Of a stretch of DNA of 64,000 bases, positions 17,519-25,914 are shown in pieces. The stretch is from Massilia sp. BJB1822 (GTDB taxonomy: Bacteria; Pseudomonadota; Gammaproteobacteria; Burkholderiales; Burkholderiaceae_D): assembly GCF_013369485.1 (NCBI RefSeq), contig NZ_JABWEB010000001.1, positions 1-64,000 of the forward strand. The letters run 5' to 3'. Within the stretch, counting starts at the first letter, position 1, and every line of letters begins with the position of its first letter. The position numbers and the translations under genes are program-made. The notes below the pieces were generated by a model. It did not search any database, was not told where the DNA came from, and worked only from the letters and a program-made list of their open reading frames with translations.

Positions 17519-18022
17519 GTGTCACCACTCAGCTGCGCATCTGGCGCCGGCATCGCCGCGCTGTATGCCGACCACCATGGCTGGCTGCTCGGCTGGCTGC
17601 GCCGGCGCCTGCGCGATTCCGTCGATGCCGCCGACCTGGCCCAGGACACCTTCATCCGCCTGCTGAGCAAGGATGCGCCGCCGCCAATCCAGGAGCCGCG
17701 CGCCCTGCTGACGACCATCGCCCAGGGCATGGTCGCCAACCTGCAACGCCGCCGCCAGCTGGAACAGGCGTATCTGCAGGCTTTGGCCGCCCTGCCCGAG
17801 CCGCTGGCGCCCTCGCCCGAATGCCGCGCCATCGTGCTGGAGACGCTGCTCGAAATCGACCGCCTGCTGGACGGCTTGCCGGGCAAGGTGCGCGAAGCCT
17901 TCCTGCTGTCCCAGCTCGATGGCATGCGCCAGGGCGAGATCGCCGCCCGACTCGACGTCTCGCTGCCGACCGTGAAACGCTATATCGCGCGGGCGCTGGC
18001 CCAGTGCTGCTTCGCCGATTGA
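17519..18022 (+). CDS. FecI-type ECF RNA polymerase sigma factor
   Basis: The protein is about 167 aa. Sigma region 2 shows DSVDAADLAQDTFIRLL; region 4 shows LDGLPGKVREAFLLSQLDGM and the helix-turn-helix GEIAARLDVSLPTVKRYIA. This is the FecI pattern. I chose GTG 17519, preceded by GGAAAGGAT; GTG 17513 is an alternative. It is followed 11 bases later by a FecR gene and then a TonB-dependent receptor with a signalling domain, so it should transcribe that receptor gene in response to an iron chelate. Confidence 0.88.
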   Translation: MSPLSCASGAGIAALYADHHGWLLGWLRRRLRDSVDAADLAQDTFIRLLSKDAPPPIQEPRALLTTIAQGMVANLQRRRQLEQAYLQALAALPEPLAPSPECRAIVLETLLEIDRLLDGLPGKVREAFLLSQLDGMRQGEIAARLDVSLPTVKRYIARALAQCCFAD

Positions 18023-18033
18023 GCCGCGCAGCC

Positions 18034-19005
18034 ATGGATACCATTCTCTCCTCAAGCATTCCCGCGGAAGTACGCCTGCAGGCGGCCAGCTGGCTGGTGG
18101 AGCTGCAGTCGGAGCAGGCCAACGATGCCACGCGCAGCGCATGGCAGGCCTGGCGCGCGGCGCATCAGGACCATGAGCGGGCCTGGCAGAAAGTGGCGGC
18201 ATTCAGCTCCCGTCTGGACCAGCTGCCGCCAGCCCTGGCGCAAGCGACGCTGGCCGCGCCGCACTCGGCCGCGCGGCGGCGCGCCGTGCAGGCGCTGGCG
18301 GTGGCGCTGTTTGCCGGCGGCGCAGCGTGGATGCTGGAAGATCAGGCAGCGTGGCGGCAATGGAGCGCAGACCGCCGCACCGGCACCGGCCAGCGCACCA
18401 GCCTGGCCCTGGCCGACGGCACCATCGTGGAAATGAACGCCAGTTCGGCCATCGATATCGATTACAGCGGCAGCGAACGCGTGCTGCGCCTGATCGACGG
18501 CGAAATCCTGGTGACGACGGCCAAGGACGTGGCCGAGCGGCCTTTCTATGTATATACCGGCCATGGCCGCCTGCAGGCGCTGGGCACCCGCTTCAGCGTG
18601 AGCCGGGCGGGCTGCAGGCAGACCGAAGTCGCCGTCTACGATGGCGCAGTGGAAGTGCGGCCGCTGGACGCGCCGCCGCAGCGCCTGCAGGCCGGGCAGA
18701 TGCTGCATTTCAGCGACGCCGCCGTCGGCCCGCTGCAAGCCGCCGACGAAAACGCCACCGCCTGGCTGCAAGGCATGCTGGTGGCGACGGATATGCCGCT
18801 GGAACGCTTCGTGGCGGCGCTGGCGCGCTATCGCCATGGCCGGCTGGCGGTCGATCCTGCCATCGCCGCACTCAAGGTCACGGGCACCTATCCGCTGGCC
18901 GATACCGATAAGGTGCTCGATATGCTGGGCAAGGCGTTGCCGCTGCAAGTGCGCTATATGACGCGCTACTGGGCCACGCTGACGCCGCGTTCCACGCGCG
19001 GCTGA
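18034..19005 (+). CDS. FecR-type anti-sigma/signal transducer
   Basis: The protein is 323 aa. The N-terminal cytoplasmic part (ASWLVELQSEQANDATRSAW) is the FecR_N/DUF4880 domain that binds the sigma factor. One membrane segment follows near residues 83-102, then the periplasmic FecR domain (TSLALADGTIVEMNASSAID) and a C-terminal STN-like part. It passes the signal from the outer-membrane receptor to the sigma factor encoded immediately upstream. Confidence 0.9.
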   Translation: MDTILSSSIPAEVRLQAASWLVELQSEQANDATRSAWQAWRAAHQDHERAWQKVAAFSSRLDQLPPALAQATLAAPHSAARRRAVQALAVALFAGGAAWMLEDQAAWRQWSADRRTGTGQRTSLALADGTIVEMNASSAIDIDYSGSERVLRLIDGEILVTTAKDVAERPFYVYTGHGRLQALGTRFSVSRAGCRQTEVAVYDGAVEVRPLDAPPQRLQAGQMLHFSDAAVGPLQAADENATAWLQGMLVATDMPLERFVAALARYRHGRLAVDPAIAALKVTGTYPLADTDKVLDMLGKALPLQVRYMTRYWATLTPRSTRG

Positions 19006-19091
19006 AAAAAGTTCGCCCGCACTGATCCCTTTTCCAATCTCGCGGGGCATACAGGATAGAAGCCATCCATCCGCATTGAAAGGAAAACCGA
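19006..19091 (+). promoter_or_regulatory. Probable ECF-sigma-dependent promoter region of the receptor gene
   Basis: The 86-base gap between FecR and the receptor contains GAAAAAA and a CCCTTTTCC element followed by a GC-rich stretch, the general look of FecI-type promoters. The exact -35 and -10 cannot be fixed by eye. Confidence 0.3.
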
Positions 19092-21578
19092 ATGAGCCAG
19101 TCCGGCCACCAGCACCGCCTTCACCCTGGCGCGGCAAGCGCGCGTCCCCGCCATGCCCTGCTCGCCCGCGCCGTGGCCTTCGCCCTGCTTGGCATGGGCG
19201 CCCTGCCTGGCGGCGCCATAGCGCACTCCATGGCCGGCACGCAGCAGCAGGCCGAGGCGACGCGCAGCTACAGCATCCCGGCCGGCTCCTTGACGGCGGC
19301 CTTGCAGCGACTGGGCCGCGAGGCAGGCATCATCCTCGCCTTCTCCACCGAGCTGACGGCGGGCGTGCAAAGCCAGGGCTTGAACGGCAGTTATGCGGTG
19401 GAGGGCGCACTGCATGCGCTGCTGGCCGGCACCGGCCTGCAGGCGCTGCGGCAGGAGAATGGTGGCTATCTGATTCAGCGTCTGCCCGCCTCAGCCGCTG
19501 CCAGCGCCAGCGCGGCGGCCGCGCCCGAAGCGGTGCTGCCTGCCGTGACCGTAACGGCCGAAGGCGGCCTGCTGGAAGAGCTGGCGGGAACGTATGCCGG
19601 CGGCCAGGTGGCGCGCGGCGGCCGTCTCGGCGTGCTGGGGAATGCCAGCGTGCTCGATGCGCCTTTTAGCCAGATCAGCTACACGGCCCAGCTGGCGGAA
19701 GACCAGCAGGCGCGCACCATCGGCGATGTGGTGTCCAACGATCCCTCGGTGCGCGTCATCGTGCCGCCCGGCTTCCCCTACGAGAATATGATGATACGGG
19801 GCTTCGCCATCGACAGCGCCGACGTCTCGCTGAACGGCCTGTATGGCGTGCTGCCGCCGCAGCAGATTCCGGTGGAGATGTATGAACGCATCGAAGTGCT
19901 GAAAGGGCCGAATGCGCTGGTGAATGGCATGTCGCCCACCGGCAGCGTGGGCGGCGGCATCAATGTGGTGCCCAAGCGTGCGGCCGATGCCCCGCTGACG
20001 CGCCTTGGCCTGAGCTATGAATCGGATGCGCAATTCGGCCTGCGCGCCGATATCGGCCGCCGCTTCGGCGCGAGCAATGCCTGGGGCGTGCGCGTCAACG
20101 GCCTGCACTCGAAGGGCGATGCCAGCCTGGATGGCCGCAGCCAGCGCGAGCAGATGGCTTCCGTGGCGCTTGATTACCGGGGCGAGAAGCTGTCGCTCTC
20201 GCTCGACGCCTTTCACACCGGCCAGGATCTGCGCGGCGGCTCCGGCCTGTTCGCCCGCTTCGCCGGCGAAGTACTGAAAGCGCCCGACGCCAAAACCAAT
20301 CTGCTGCCCGGCGCTTACTCGCGCTTCCGCGACCATGGCCTGGTGCTGCGCGGCGAATACGAAATCAGCGACAGTGCGGCCGCTTACGCCAGCCTGGGAC
20401 GGCGCCAGAACCGCCGCTCCGGCCATCTGGGCTTCGGCCCGGTGGCCGATGCCGACGGCAACTTCAGCGATGCGGCGCGTTCGGTCAATGGTTACGAAAA
20501 CACCGTATCGGCCGACGCCGGCCTGCGCGGCAAGTTCGCCACCGGCGCAGTCAAGCATCAGTGGACCTTCGGCGTGGCGCGCCTGTATAGCGAAGGCGGC
20601 ACCGCCGTCGGCTTTGGCGAGGAGTTCAGCTCGAATCTCTATGCGCCCGGCCCAGCCCTGATTCCCGATGCGCCGGCCAAGCCGCCGCGCGACACCTCGT
20701 CCACCTTGTCCAGCGTGGTGCTGGCCGATACCCTCTCCATGCTGGACGAACGCCTACGCCTGACCATCGGCGCGCGCAGCCAGCGCGTGCAGACCGATAA
20801 CTACAGCTACGACGATGCGGGCCAGCGCCTCACCCAGGACAGCTATGACGAGCGGGCCGTGACGCCGATGGCCGGCCTGGTATTCAAGCCGCTGCCGCAA
20901 CTGGCCCTGTATGCCAACTATATCGAAGGCTTGAGCAAGGGCGACACCGTGACGGATGAAACGGCGGCCAACTACCGCGCCGTATTCGCGCCCTATAAAA
21001 CCCGCCAGTACGAACTTGGCGGCAAATGGGATATGGGCCAGATCACGCAAACCCTGAGCTTCTACCAGATCACTCAGCCAACCTTGCTGCGCAATCCCGC
21101 CACGTCGATCTATAAGGATGATGGCCGCCAGCGCAACCGCGGCGTCGAATGGAATACCTTTGGACAGGTGCGGCCCGGCCTGCGTCTGCTGGGCGGCCTG
21201 GCTTACACCCAGGCCAAGCTGCTGAAAACGGAAGACGGCTTGTATGACGGCCATACGGCTTTCGGCGTGCCGCGCTGGCGCTTTGTGCTCGGCGGCGAAT
21301 GGGACAGCCCTTGGCTGCCCGGCCTGACGCTGAATGCGCGCATGGAACGCACCGGCCGCCTGTTCCTGAGCGAAGAAAACCGTCTGACCCTGCCGGCATG
21401 GCAGCGCTGGGATATCGGCGCGCGCTACGAGAGCCGCGTCGGCGGCAAGCGCACTGTGGTGCGCGCCAGCGTGCAGAACGTCTTCAACAAGAACTACTGG
21501 GGCAGCGCCTATTTCTCCGGCATGGCGGCGCTGGGCGCGCCGCGCACCGTCAACCTCTCGGTGACGACGGACTTTTAA
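19092..21578 (+). CDS. TonB-dependent siderophore receptor with STN signalling domain (FecA-like)
   Basis: The protein is 828 aa. It has a long signal peptide (about 46 residues). The STN domain is at roughly 57-120 (SYSIPAGSLTAALQRLGREA and YAVEGALHALLAGTGLQ). The plug domain contains VIVPPGFPYENMMIRGFAID and ERIEVLKGPNALVNG. A 22-strand barrel ends in the typical C-terminal aromatic residue (NLSVTTDF). It should import a ferric siderophore across the outer membrane and signal ligand binding to FecR. The ligand, probably a hydroxamate-type siderophore by family, cannot be fixed. No siderophore biosynthesis genes are adjacent. Its end overlaps the convergent GNAT gene by four bases. Confidence 0.92.
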   Translation: MSQSGHQHRLHPGAASARPRHALLARAVAFALLGMGALPGGAIAHSMAGTQQQAEATRSYSIPAGSLTAALQRLGREAGIILAFSTELTAGVQSQGLNGSYAVEGALHALLAGTGLQALRQENGGYLIQRLPASAAASASAAAAPEAVLPAVTVTAEGGLLEELAGTYAGGQVARGGRLGVLGNASVLDAPFSQISYTAQLAEDQQARTIGDVVSNDPSVRVIVPPGFPYENMMIRGFAIDSADVSLNGLYGVLPPQQIPVEMYERIEVLKGPNALVNGMSPTGSVGGGINVVPKRAADAPLTRLGLSYESDAQFGLRADIGRRFGASNAWGVRVNGLHSKGDASLDGRSQREQMASVALDYRGEKLSLSLDAFHTGQDLRGGSGLFARFAGEVLKAPDAKTNLLPGAYSRFRDHGLVLRGEYEISDSAAAYASLGRRQNRRSGHLGFGPVADADGNFSDAARSVNGYENTVSADAGLRGKFATGAVKHQWTFGVARLYSEGGTAVGFGEEFSSNLYAPGPALIPDAPAKPPRDTSSTLSSVVLADTLSMLDERLRLTIGARSQRVQTDNYSYDDAGQRLTQDSYDERAVTPMAGLVFKPLPQLALYANYIEGLSKGDTVTDETAANYRAVFAPYKTRQYELGGKWDMGQITQTLSFYQITQPTLLRNPATSIYKDDGRQRNRGVEWNTFGQVRPGLRLLGGLAYTQAKLLKTEDGLYDGHTAFGVPRWRFVLGGEWDSPWLPGLTLNARMERTGRLFLSEENRLTLPAWQRWDIGARYESRVGGKRTVVRASVQNVFNKNYWGSAYFSGMAALGAPRTVNLSVTTDF

Positions 21579-22483
21579 GCGGGACGGCGCTTCTCGTAGC
21601 GCACATCGCCCTCTTCCAGCTGGGCCGCAAGAGTCCAGCCCAGCTTGAGGTAGAAACCGTTGGCGCGCACCGGATCGCGGCCATCGGTTTCGAGCCAGAT
21701 CAACTCATGATGGCGGAACAGCAGGGCTTCCACTTCCGCCATCAGCCGCCGCCCCAGGCCCAGTCCTTCGAAGCCGGGGCGGATAAACATCGCAAACACC
21801 GAGCCGCCTTCGACGTCGGCCGTGGCGAAAGCCACCACCTCGCCATTCACTTCACCGACCCAGATACAGGGAGACTGCTCCATCAGTTCCCGGGTCGTCT
21901 CAGGGGTGACGCCCCATTCCAGCATCTGGCTGCGCGACAGATGGTTTTGCAGCACGCTGGTGCGGACCTCGAAAAGGACGGGAATATCGGCCGGCGTGGC
22001 GAGGCGCACGCGGACCTCCTTCACTTGCGGCAGCGCGGGCGGCGCCGCGCGGCGCAGATGCAGCAGCGGATATGGGCGACCATCGCCATCCGTGGCCGAA
22101 CGGCCGGTCTGTATGAAGCCCTGCTTGAGATAGAAGGCGACGGCCTGCTCGTTCTGCTCATTGACGTCGACCGTCAGCGCTTCCGGCATCTGGCCGACAT
22201 GGGCCAGGAGCAGCTTGCCGATGCCCTGTCCACGCACGGCGGGATCGACAAACAGGCTGTCCACATGGGTGCCGCTCAAGCCAAGAAAGGCCACCGGCGC
22301 GCCATTGCCATCAACCACCACCCACAAATCCGCTTGCGGCAGATACTGCTGGCTGACGAGAAGGTCGATCTGGCGAAAATCCTCATCCGACAGGAAGTGA
22401 TGGGTGGCCTTGACGGAACGGCGCCAGACCTCGGCCAGCGCGGGCGCATCGCCCGGCTGCGATTTGCGAATCTCAAACATCAA
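21575..22483 (-). CDS. Tandem GNAT N-acetyltransferase
   Basis: The protein is 302 aa and contains two GNAT domains. The first (about 1-145) resembles YjaB/YhhY-type enzymes, with the acetyl-CoA motif LFVDPAVRGQGIGKLLL. The second (about 155-300) has FIRPGFEGLGLGRRLMAE. Both keep the Q/R-x-x-G-x-G/A pyrophosphate loop, so both may bind acetyl-CoA. Substrates are unknown. The gene converges on the TonB receptor. The initiating ATG at 22483 is followed by a second Met. Confidence 0.85.
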   Translation of the reverse strand: MMFEIRKSQPGDAPALAEVWRRSVKATHHFLSDEDFRQIDLLVSQQYLPQADLWVVVDGNGAPVAFLGLSGTHVDSLFVDPAVRGQGIGKLLLAHVGQMPEALTVDVNEQNEQAVAFYLKQGFIQTGRSATDGDGRPYPLLHLRRAAPPALPQVKEVRVRLATPADIPVLFEVRTSVLQNHLSRSQMLEWGVTPETTRELMEQSPCIWVGEVNGEVVAFATADVEGGSVFAMFIRPGFEGLGLGRRLMAEVEALLFRHHELIWLETDGRDPVRANGFYLKLGWTLAAQLEEGDVRYEKRRPA

Positions 22484-22810
22484 AACAACCCTGCGTAATG
22501 GATAACGGTACAGCGGATTCTAGCGTCGATATGAAATCGCTGCATGGCTGGGAGGTCTAATACCACTTTCCCACCAACATCAAAGTGGTATCTACGCCAG
22601 CCATCCCAGCAAGGCGCCTCGCCACCCCACCTTGCCTGCCACAAAAATAAGCACTTTCATGCAAGTCAAACCGGCATGCTTTATTGGTACTGTTGCGAAA
22701 ATGGGAATTGGAAAACCAGTTGACGTCTAATCTTTTGCCACCTACCCTCGTTAGCAAATTTGAAATACTTGGTTACATAAGCAGAAATCAGAATTTCTTA
22801 GGGGGATAAA
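22484..22810. other. Intergenic region upstream of the biosynthetic cluster
   Basis: About 330 bases, visibly AT-richer than the flanks, with no credible gene. It holds the GNAT promoter on the minus strand, a perfect 9-bp inverted repeat at 22561-22590, and, for the rightward cluster, a possible -35 TTGACG at 22720-22725 with a weak -10 17 bases on. A strong ribosome site AGGGGG precedes ATG 22811. Confidence 0.5.
22561..22590. repeat. 9-bp perfect inverted repeat, possible operator
   Basis: TACCACTTT (22561-22569) and AAAGTGGTA (22582-22590) are separated by 12 bases. The site lies between the divergent GNAT gene and the Dabb-led cluster. There is no T run, so an operator is more likely than a terminator. 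Confidence 0.45.
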
Positions 22811-23104
22811 ATGATTCAACATACCATTGTATTCAAGCTCAAGCATCCGCCAGGTTCTTTGCAGGAAAAAGAGTTTCTTGCCGATACGTTTAAATTTTCC
22901 GATATTCCCGGCGTGCGGAATTTCAAATGCCTGCGCCAGACCAGCAAGCAAAATAGCTACGATTTCGGCATTTCAATGGAATTCGCCTCGCAAGAAGATT
23001 ACGACCGCTATACCCACCATCCAGTACATCAAACCTTGGTCAAGGAACGCTGGATCCCCGAAGTCAGCGAATTCCTTGAAATCGATTACACGCCGCTTGC
23101 CTGA
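22811..23104 (+). CDS. Dabb-domain (dimeric alpha-beta barrel) protein
   Basis: The protein is 97 aa and matches the stress-responsive A/B-barrel (Dabb) family: MIQHTIVFKLKHPPGS at the start, the middle YDFGISMEFASQEDYDRYTH, and a final HQTLVKERWIPEVSEFLEID. The fold includes olivetolic acid cyclase, which closes polyketide chains, as well as stress proteins. As first gene of a cluster with a ketosynthase and carrier proteins, a cyclase or tailoring role is plausible but inferred. Codon usage is AT-richer than in the neighbours. Confidence 0.8.
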   Translation: MIQHTIVFKLKHPPGSLQEKEFLADTFKFSDIPGVRNFKCLRQTSKQNSYDFGISMEFASQEDYDRYTHHPVHQTLVKERWIPEVSEFLEIDYTPLA

Positions 23105-23136
23105 TATTCCATTCAGTCATCAGGGAAAACTAAAAC

Positions 23137-24054
23137 ATGAAAAGAGACGCGTATCTTTCTGGCGCCTCCTACGTGCTGGGCGAGGCTGAAAAGACATTCA
23201 GTCAAGCCGATGGTTTCGAACAGGCTTTAATCGCCCTGGGCGGCGCGAATTTTCCCGAATTATGGGGTTGGGGCAGTTATTACGAAACCGCCGATATTTA
23301 TCAATTAGGCCTGCATGCCGCGCAAAAAGCCCTGGCAGCCAGCGCGGTACCGGCCAGCGCCATTCAGCTGGTGGTGCTTGCCGCGGCGTCCTTTCCGGAA
23401 AACCCCAACGAACTGGCGCCCAGGCTGGGCCAGATGCTGAAAACCCTGGGTTGCGCCAATGCCTTGCTGGAGAGCGCCACCCTGAATGGCTGCGCTTCCT
23501 ATTTGTCGGCGCTGCGGCTGGCGATGGCGCGCGTCGCCTCAGGCGAGCTGGACAATGTCCTCGTGGTGGGTCTGGGCAGTATGGCGCCCGGCATGCCGCG
23601 CTTCTCTTCCTTTGCCCTGTTCGGCGACGCCGCCTGCGCTGTCGTCCTGCGCGCCGATAGCACGAATGCGCAGTACCGGATGATCGATGCGATACAGCGC
23701 CTCGATCTGGATGAGTTCGCCAGCGGCGTGACGCTGAACGACAAGAGCCAGCTGCAAACGCAAACGCTGGATATGCTGCTGGAGAGAAATCAGCTCGGCA
23801 GAAGCGATATCAGCCGCGTATTCAACAACAATATTTTCCTTCCGATGAAAAAAATGCGGGATGCGCGCAGCGGATTTAAAGCTTCGCAGCTCTATCCCGG
23901 CAATGTGGCCCGCATCGCCCATTGCCACGTCTGCGACAGCATGATTAATCTGATCGATTATTCAAGCCAGTCCAGGGCTACCGATCCAGAACTGCTGCTG
24001 CTGCAATCCGACGGCAACGGTCATTGCGCCTGTCTGCTGCTGGCCTCCATTTAA
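23137..24054 (+). CDS. KASIII-like 3-oxoacyl-ACP synthase with altered catalytic triad
   Basis: The protein is 305 aa with the thiolase-like FabH fold. The nucleophile is Cys119 in LNGCAS. GN at 255-256 (LYPGNVARIAH) lines up with the GNTSAAS segment holding the catalytic Asn of FabH, and the C-terminal SDGNGHCACLLL lines up with the Gly-rich end. In the place of the FabH catalytic His (motif VPHQAN) the sequence reads VFNNNIF, so His appears replaced by Asn230. This suggests acyl transfer or condensation without decarboxylation, or an unusual mechanism. It sits between the Dabb and ACP genes. Confidence 0.75.
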   Translation: MKRDAYLSGASYVLGEAEKTFSQADGFEQALIALGGANFPELWGWGSYYETADIYQLGLHAAQKALAASAVPASAIQLVVLAAASFPENPNELAPRLGQMLKTLGCANALLESATLNGCASYLSALRLAMARVASGELDNVLVVGLGSMAPGMPRFSSFALFGDAACAVVLRADSTNAQYRMIDAIQRLDLDEFASGVTLNDKSQLQTQTLDMLLERNQLGRSDISRVFNNNIFLPMKKMRDARSGFKASQLYPGNVARIAHCHVCDSMINLIDYSSQSRATDPELLLLQSDGNGHCACLLLASI

Positions 24055-24076
24055 CCGCATTTTTTGGGCTGAGATC

Positions 24077-24322
24077 ATGTCTATTGAGAATTCCATTGCG
24101 CAAGTGCGCGATTATCTTCGCCAGCAAAACAAGCTGTCGCACATTGCCATTGAAGACGATCTGGACCTGATTGAGTCAGGCGTGCTCGACTCCCTGAAAA
24201 TCATGGCGCTGGTGATTGTGATCGAAAAAATCCGCAATCAGGCCATCGAACTGGAGGAGCTTTCCATGGATAACTTGCGAACCGTGAATTTGATTCGCAA
24301 GAACTTCTTCGCTGCCGTTTAA
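24077..24322 (+). CDS. Acyl carrier protein
   Basis: The protein is 81 aa, acidic and helical, with the phosphopantetheine site Ser39 in SGVLDSLKIM. It is distinct from housekeeping AcpP (which has DSLDTVEL). Placed between the KASIII-like and the ligase genes, it is probably the carrier on which the ligase loads its acyl or aryl substrate. Confidence 0.85.
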   Translation: MSIENSIAQVRDYLRQQNKLSHIAIEDDLDLIESGVLDSLKIMALVIVIEKIRNQAIELEELSMDNLRTVNLIRKNFFAAV

Positions 24323-24342
24323 ACAGCATCTGGAGGAAAACC

Positions 24343-25914
24343 ATGGCGCAAGCAAATCTGGCCCGGGAAATCGTTTCCCGTCAAAGGGATTTCAATAAGA
24401 ACGCTTATCTTTACCAGAATACCGGTCTGAGCTACGCCAGCCTGTTCCAGCGCTCCGCCAGCCTGGCCCAGGCTCTGTACGGCCTGGGACTGGTCTCGCG
24501 CCAGCGCATTGTGATCAGCTTGTACGACTCGCCCGCCGTCAGCGAAATCTTCCTAGCGGCGCTGGCGATCGGCGCCATCCCGGTGGTCATCAACCCCAAG
24601 CTGTCGCGCGATTCGCTGAGCCATATCGTGGCCGACAGCGGCGCCAGCCTGCTGGCCTGCGAAAGCGACAACCTGGACATCGTCTGCGCCGTGTGCGCGG
24701 ACGCCGCCACCCCGCCTCGCCTGCTGCTGCAGGACAGCTATGCCACCGTCACCCCGGCCAGCACCGGCTCCGAGGCTGCCGGCCTGCTGCTTCTGAGCGC
24801 CCTGACGCGGCAGCAATGCGTTTTCGAATTCACCGACATCGGCGAAAACGAGGCCGCCTTCTGGCAATACACTTCCGGCACTACTGGCCGTCCCAAGGCC
24901 GTGCAGCATTGCGGCGCCACCATGCTGGAAAACACCCAGGCCTTCGCGGTCTGCACGCATGGCTTCACGTCCGACGATGTGTTTTATTCAGCCGCCAAGA
25001 TGTTCTTCGGCTACGGCTTCGGCGCCAGCTTCTTCTTCCCCCTGCTGCTGGGCGCGACCGCAGTGCTGGACTCCGCCATGCCCAGCAACGACTACGCGGT
25101 CATGCGCAATATCGCGACGTACCGCCCCAGCGCGATCTTCTGCGCGCCGGCCCTGTATGCCGCCCTGCTGCCGCATGCCGCGCGCCTGAAGCCTTATCTC
25201 GGCGAGGACACCGTCTTCATCTCCGCCGGTTCCGGCCTGCCGCAATCGATTTTCGAGCGCTGGCAGGCAGCTTTCGGCCTGCCGATCTATGACGGCATCG
25301 GCAGCACCGAGATGGGCCATATCTTCATCTCCAATTCGCGCAGCGCGCTCAAAGCCGGCGCCACGGGTCGACCGGTGGTCGGCTATCAGGTCAGGCTGGA
25401 GGCCGGCGCGCAGGACCAGGACGGCGACGGCATGCTGTGGGTCAAGGGCCGCCATCCGAATCTGGGCTATTGGAACAAGCCGGAAGCGAGCAGCGAGAAA
25501 TTCGTCGATGGCTGGTGCTGCACCGGCGATCTGTTCACGCGCGATGCCGAGGGCTTCTATACCTACCGCGGCCGCAGCGACGACCTGTTCAAGTCGAACG
25601 GCATCTGGGTGACGCCGCTGGCGATCGAGAGCGAAATCCAGCGCCGCCTGCCCCAGGTGCTGGAGTGCGCGCTGGTGCCGCATCAAGGCGAGAACGAACT
25701 GGCCGAGCCGGTGCTGTTCTGCGTGTTCGACGCCAAGCAATGCAACCGCGATGAAGGCATCGCCGCCGTGCAAGCCATTCTCGGCGTGGTCTGCGAAAAA
25801 CACTGCCTGCCGCAACAGTTGATCGCGCTCGACACCCTGCCGCGCAACGACAACGGCAAGGTCTCGCGCGCAGCGCTGGGCAAGTTCGATCTTCCGCCGG
25901 CAGTGGCCGCGTGA
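24343..25914 (+). CDS. AMP-dependent acyl/aryl-CoA or -ACP ligase
   Basis: The protein is 523 aa, an adenylate-forming (ANL) enzyme of the benzoate-CoA-ligase-like group. Motifs are YTSGTTGRPKAVQH (P-loop), GYGFGASFFFPLL, YDGIGSTEMGHIFI (A5), WCCTGD, GRSDDLFKSNGIWVTP and the catalytic Lys in PRNDNGKVSR. It should activate a carboxylic acid as adenylate and pass it to CoA or to the adjacent ACP. An aromatic acid is suggested by the subgroup but not proven. Its stop TGA overlaps the next gene's ATG by one base. Confidence 0.85.
   Translation: MAQANLAREIVSRQRDFNKNAYLYQNTGLSYASLFQRSASLAQALYGLGLVSRQRIVISLYDSPAVSEIFLAALAIGAIPVVINPKLSRDSLSHIVADSGASLLACESDNLDIVCAVCADAATPPRLLLQDSYATVTPASTGSEAAGLLLLSALTRQQCVFEFTDIGENEAAFWQYTSGTTGRPKAVQHCGATMLENTQAFAVCTHGFTSDDVFYSAAKMFFGYGFGASFFFPLLLGATAVLDSAMPSNDYAVMRNIATYRPSAIFCAPALYAALLPHAARLKPYLGEDTVFISAGSGLPQSIFERWQAAFGLPIYDGIGSTEMGHIFISNSRSALKAGATGRPVVGYQVRLEAGAQDQDGDGMLWVKGRHPNLGYWNKPEASSEKFVDGWCCTGDLFTRDAEGFYTYRGRSDDLFKSNGIWVTPLAIESEIQRRLPQVLECALVPHQGENELAEPVLFCVFDAKQCNRDEGIAAVQAILGVVCEKHCLPQQLIALDTLPRNDNGKVSRAALGKFDLPPAVAA

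Noticed and set aside
22557..22757. 66-codon frame in the intergenic region before the cluster
   Set aside because: No ribosome site, no family resemblance, and it covers the inverted repeat and promoter area.
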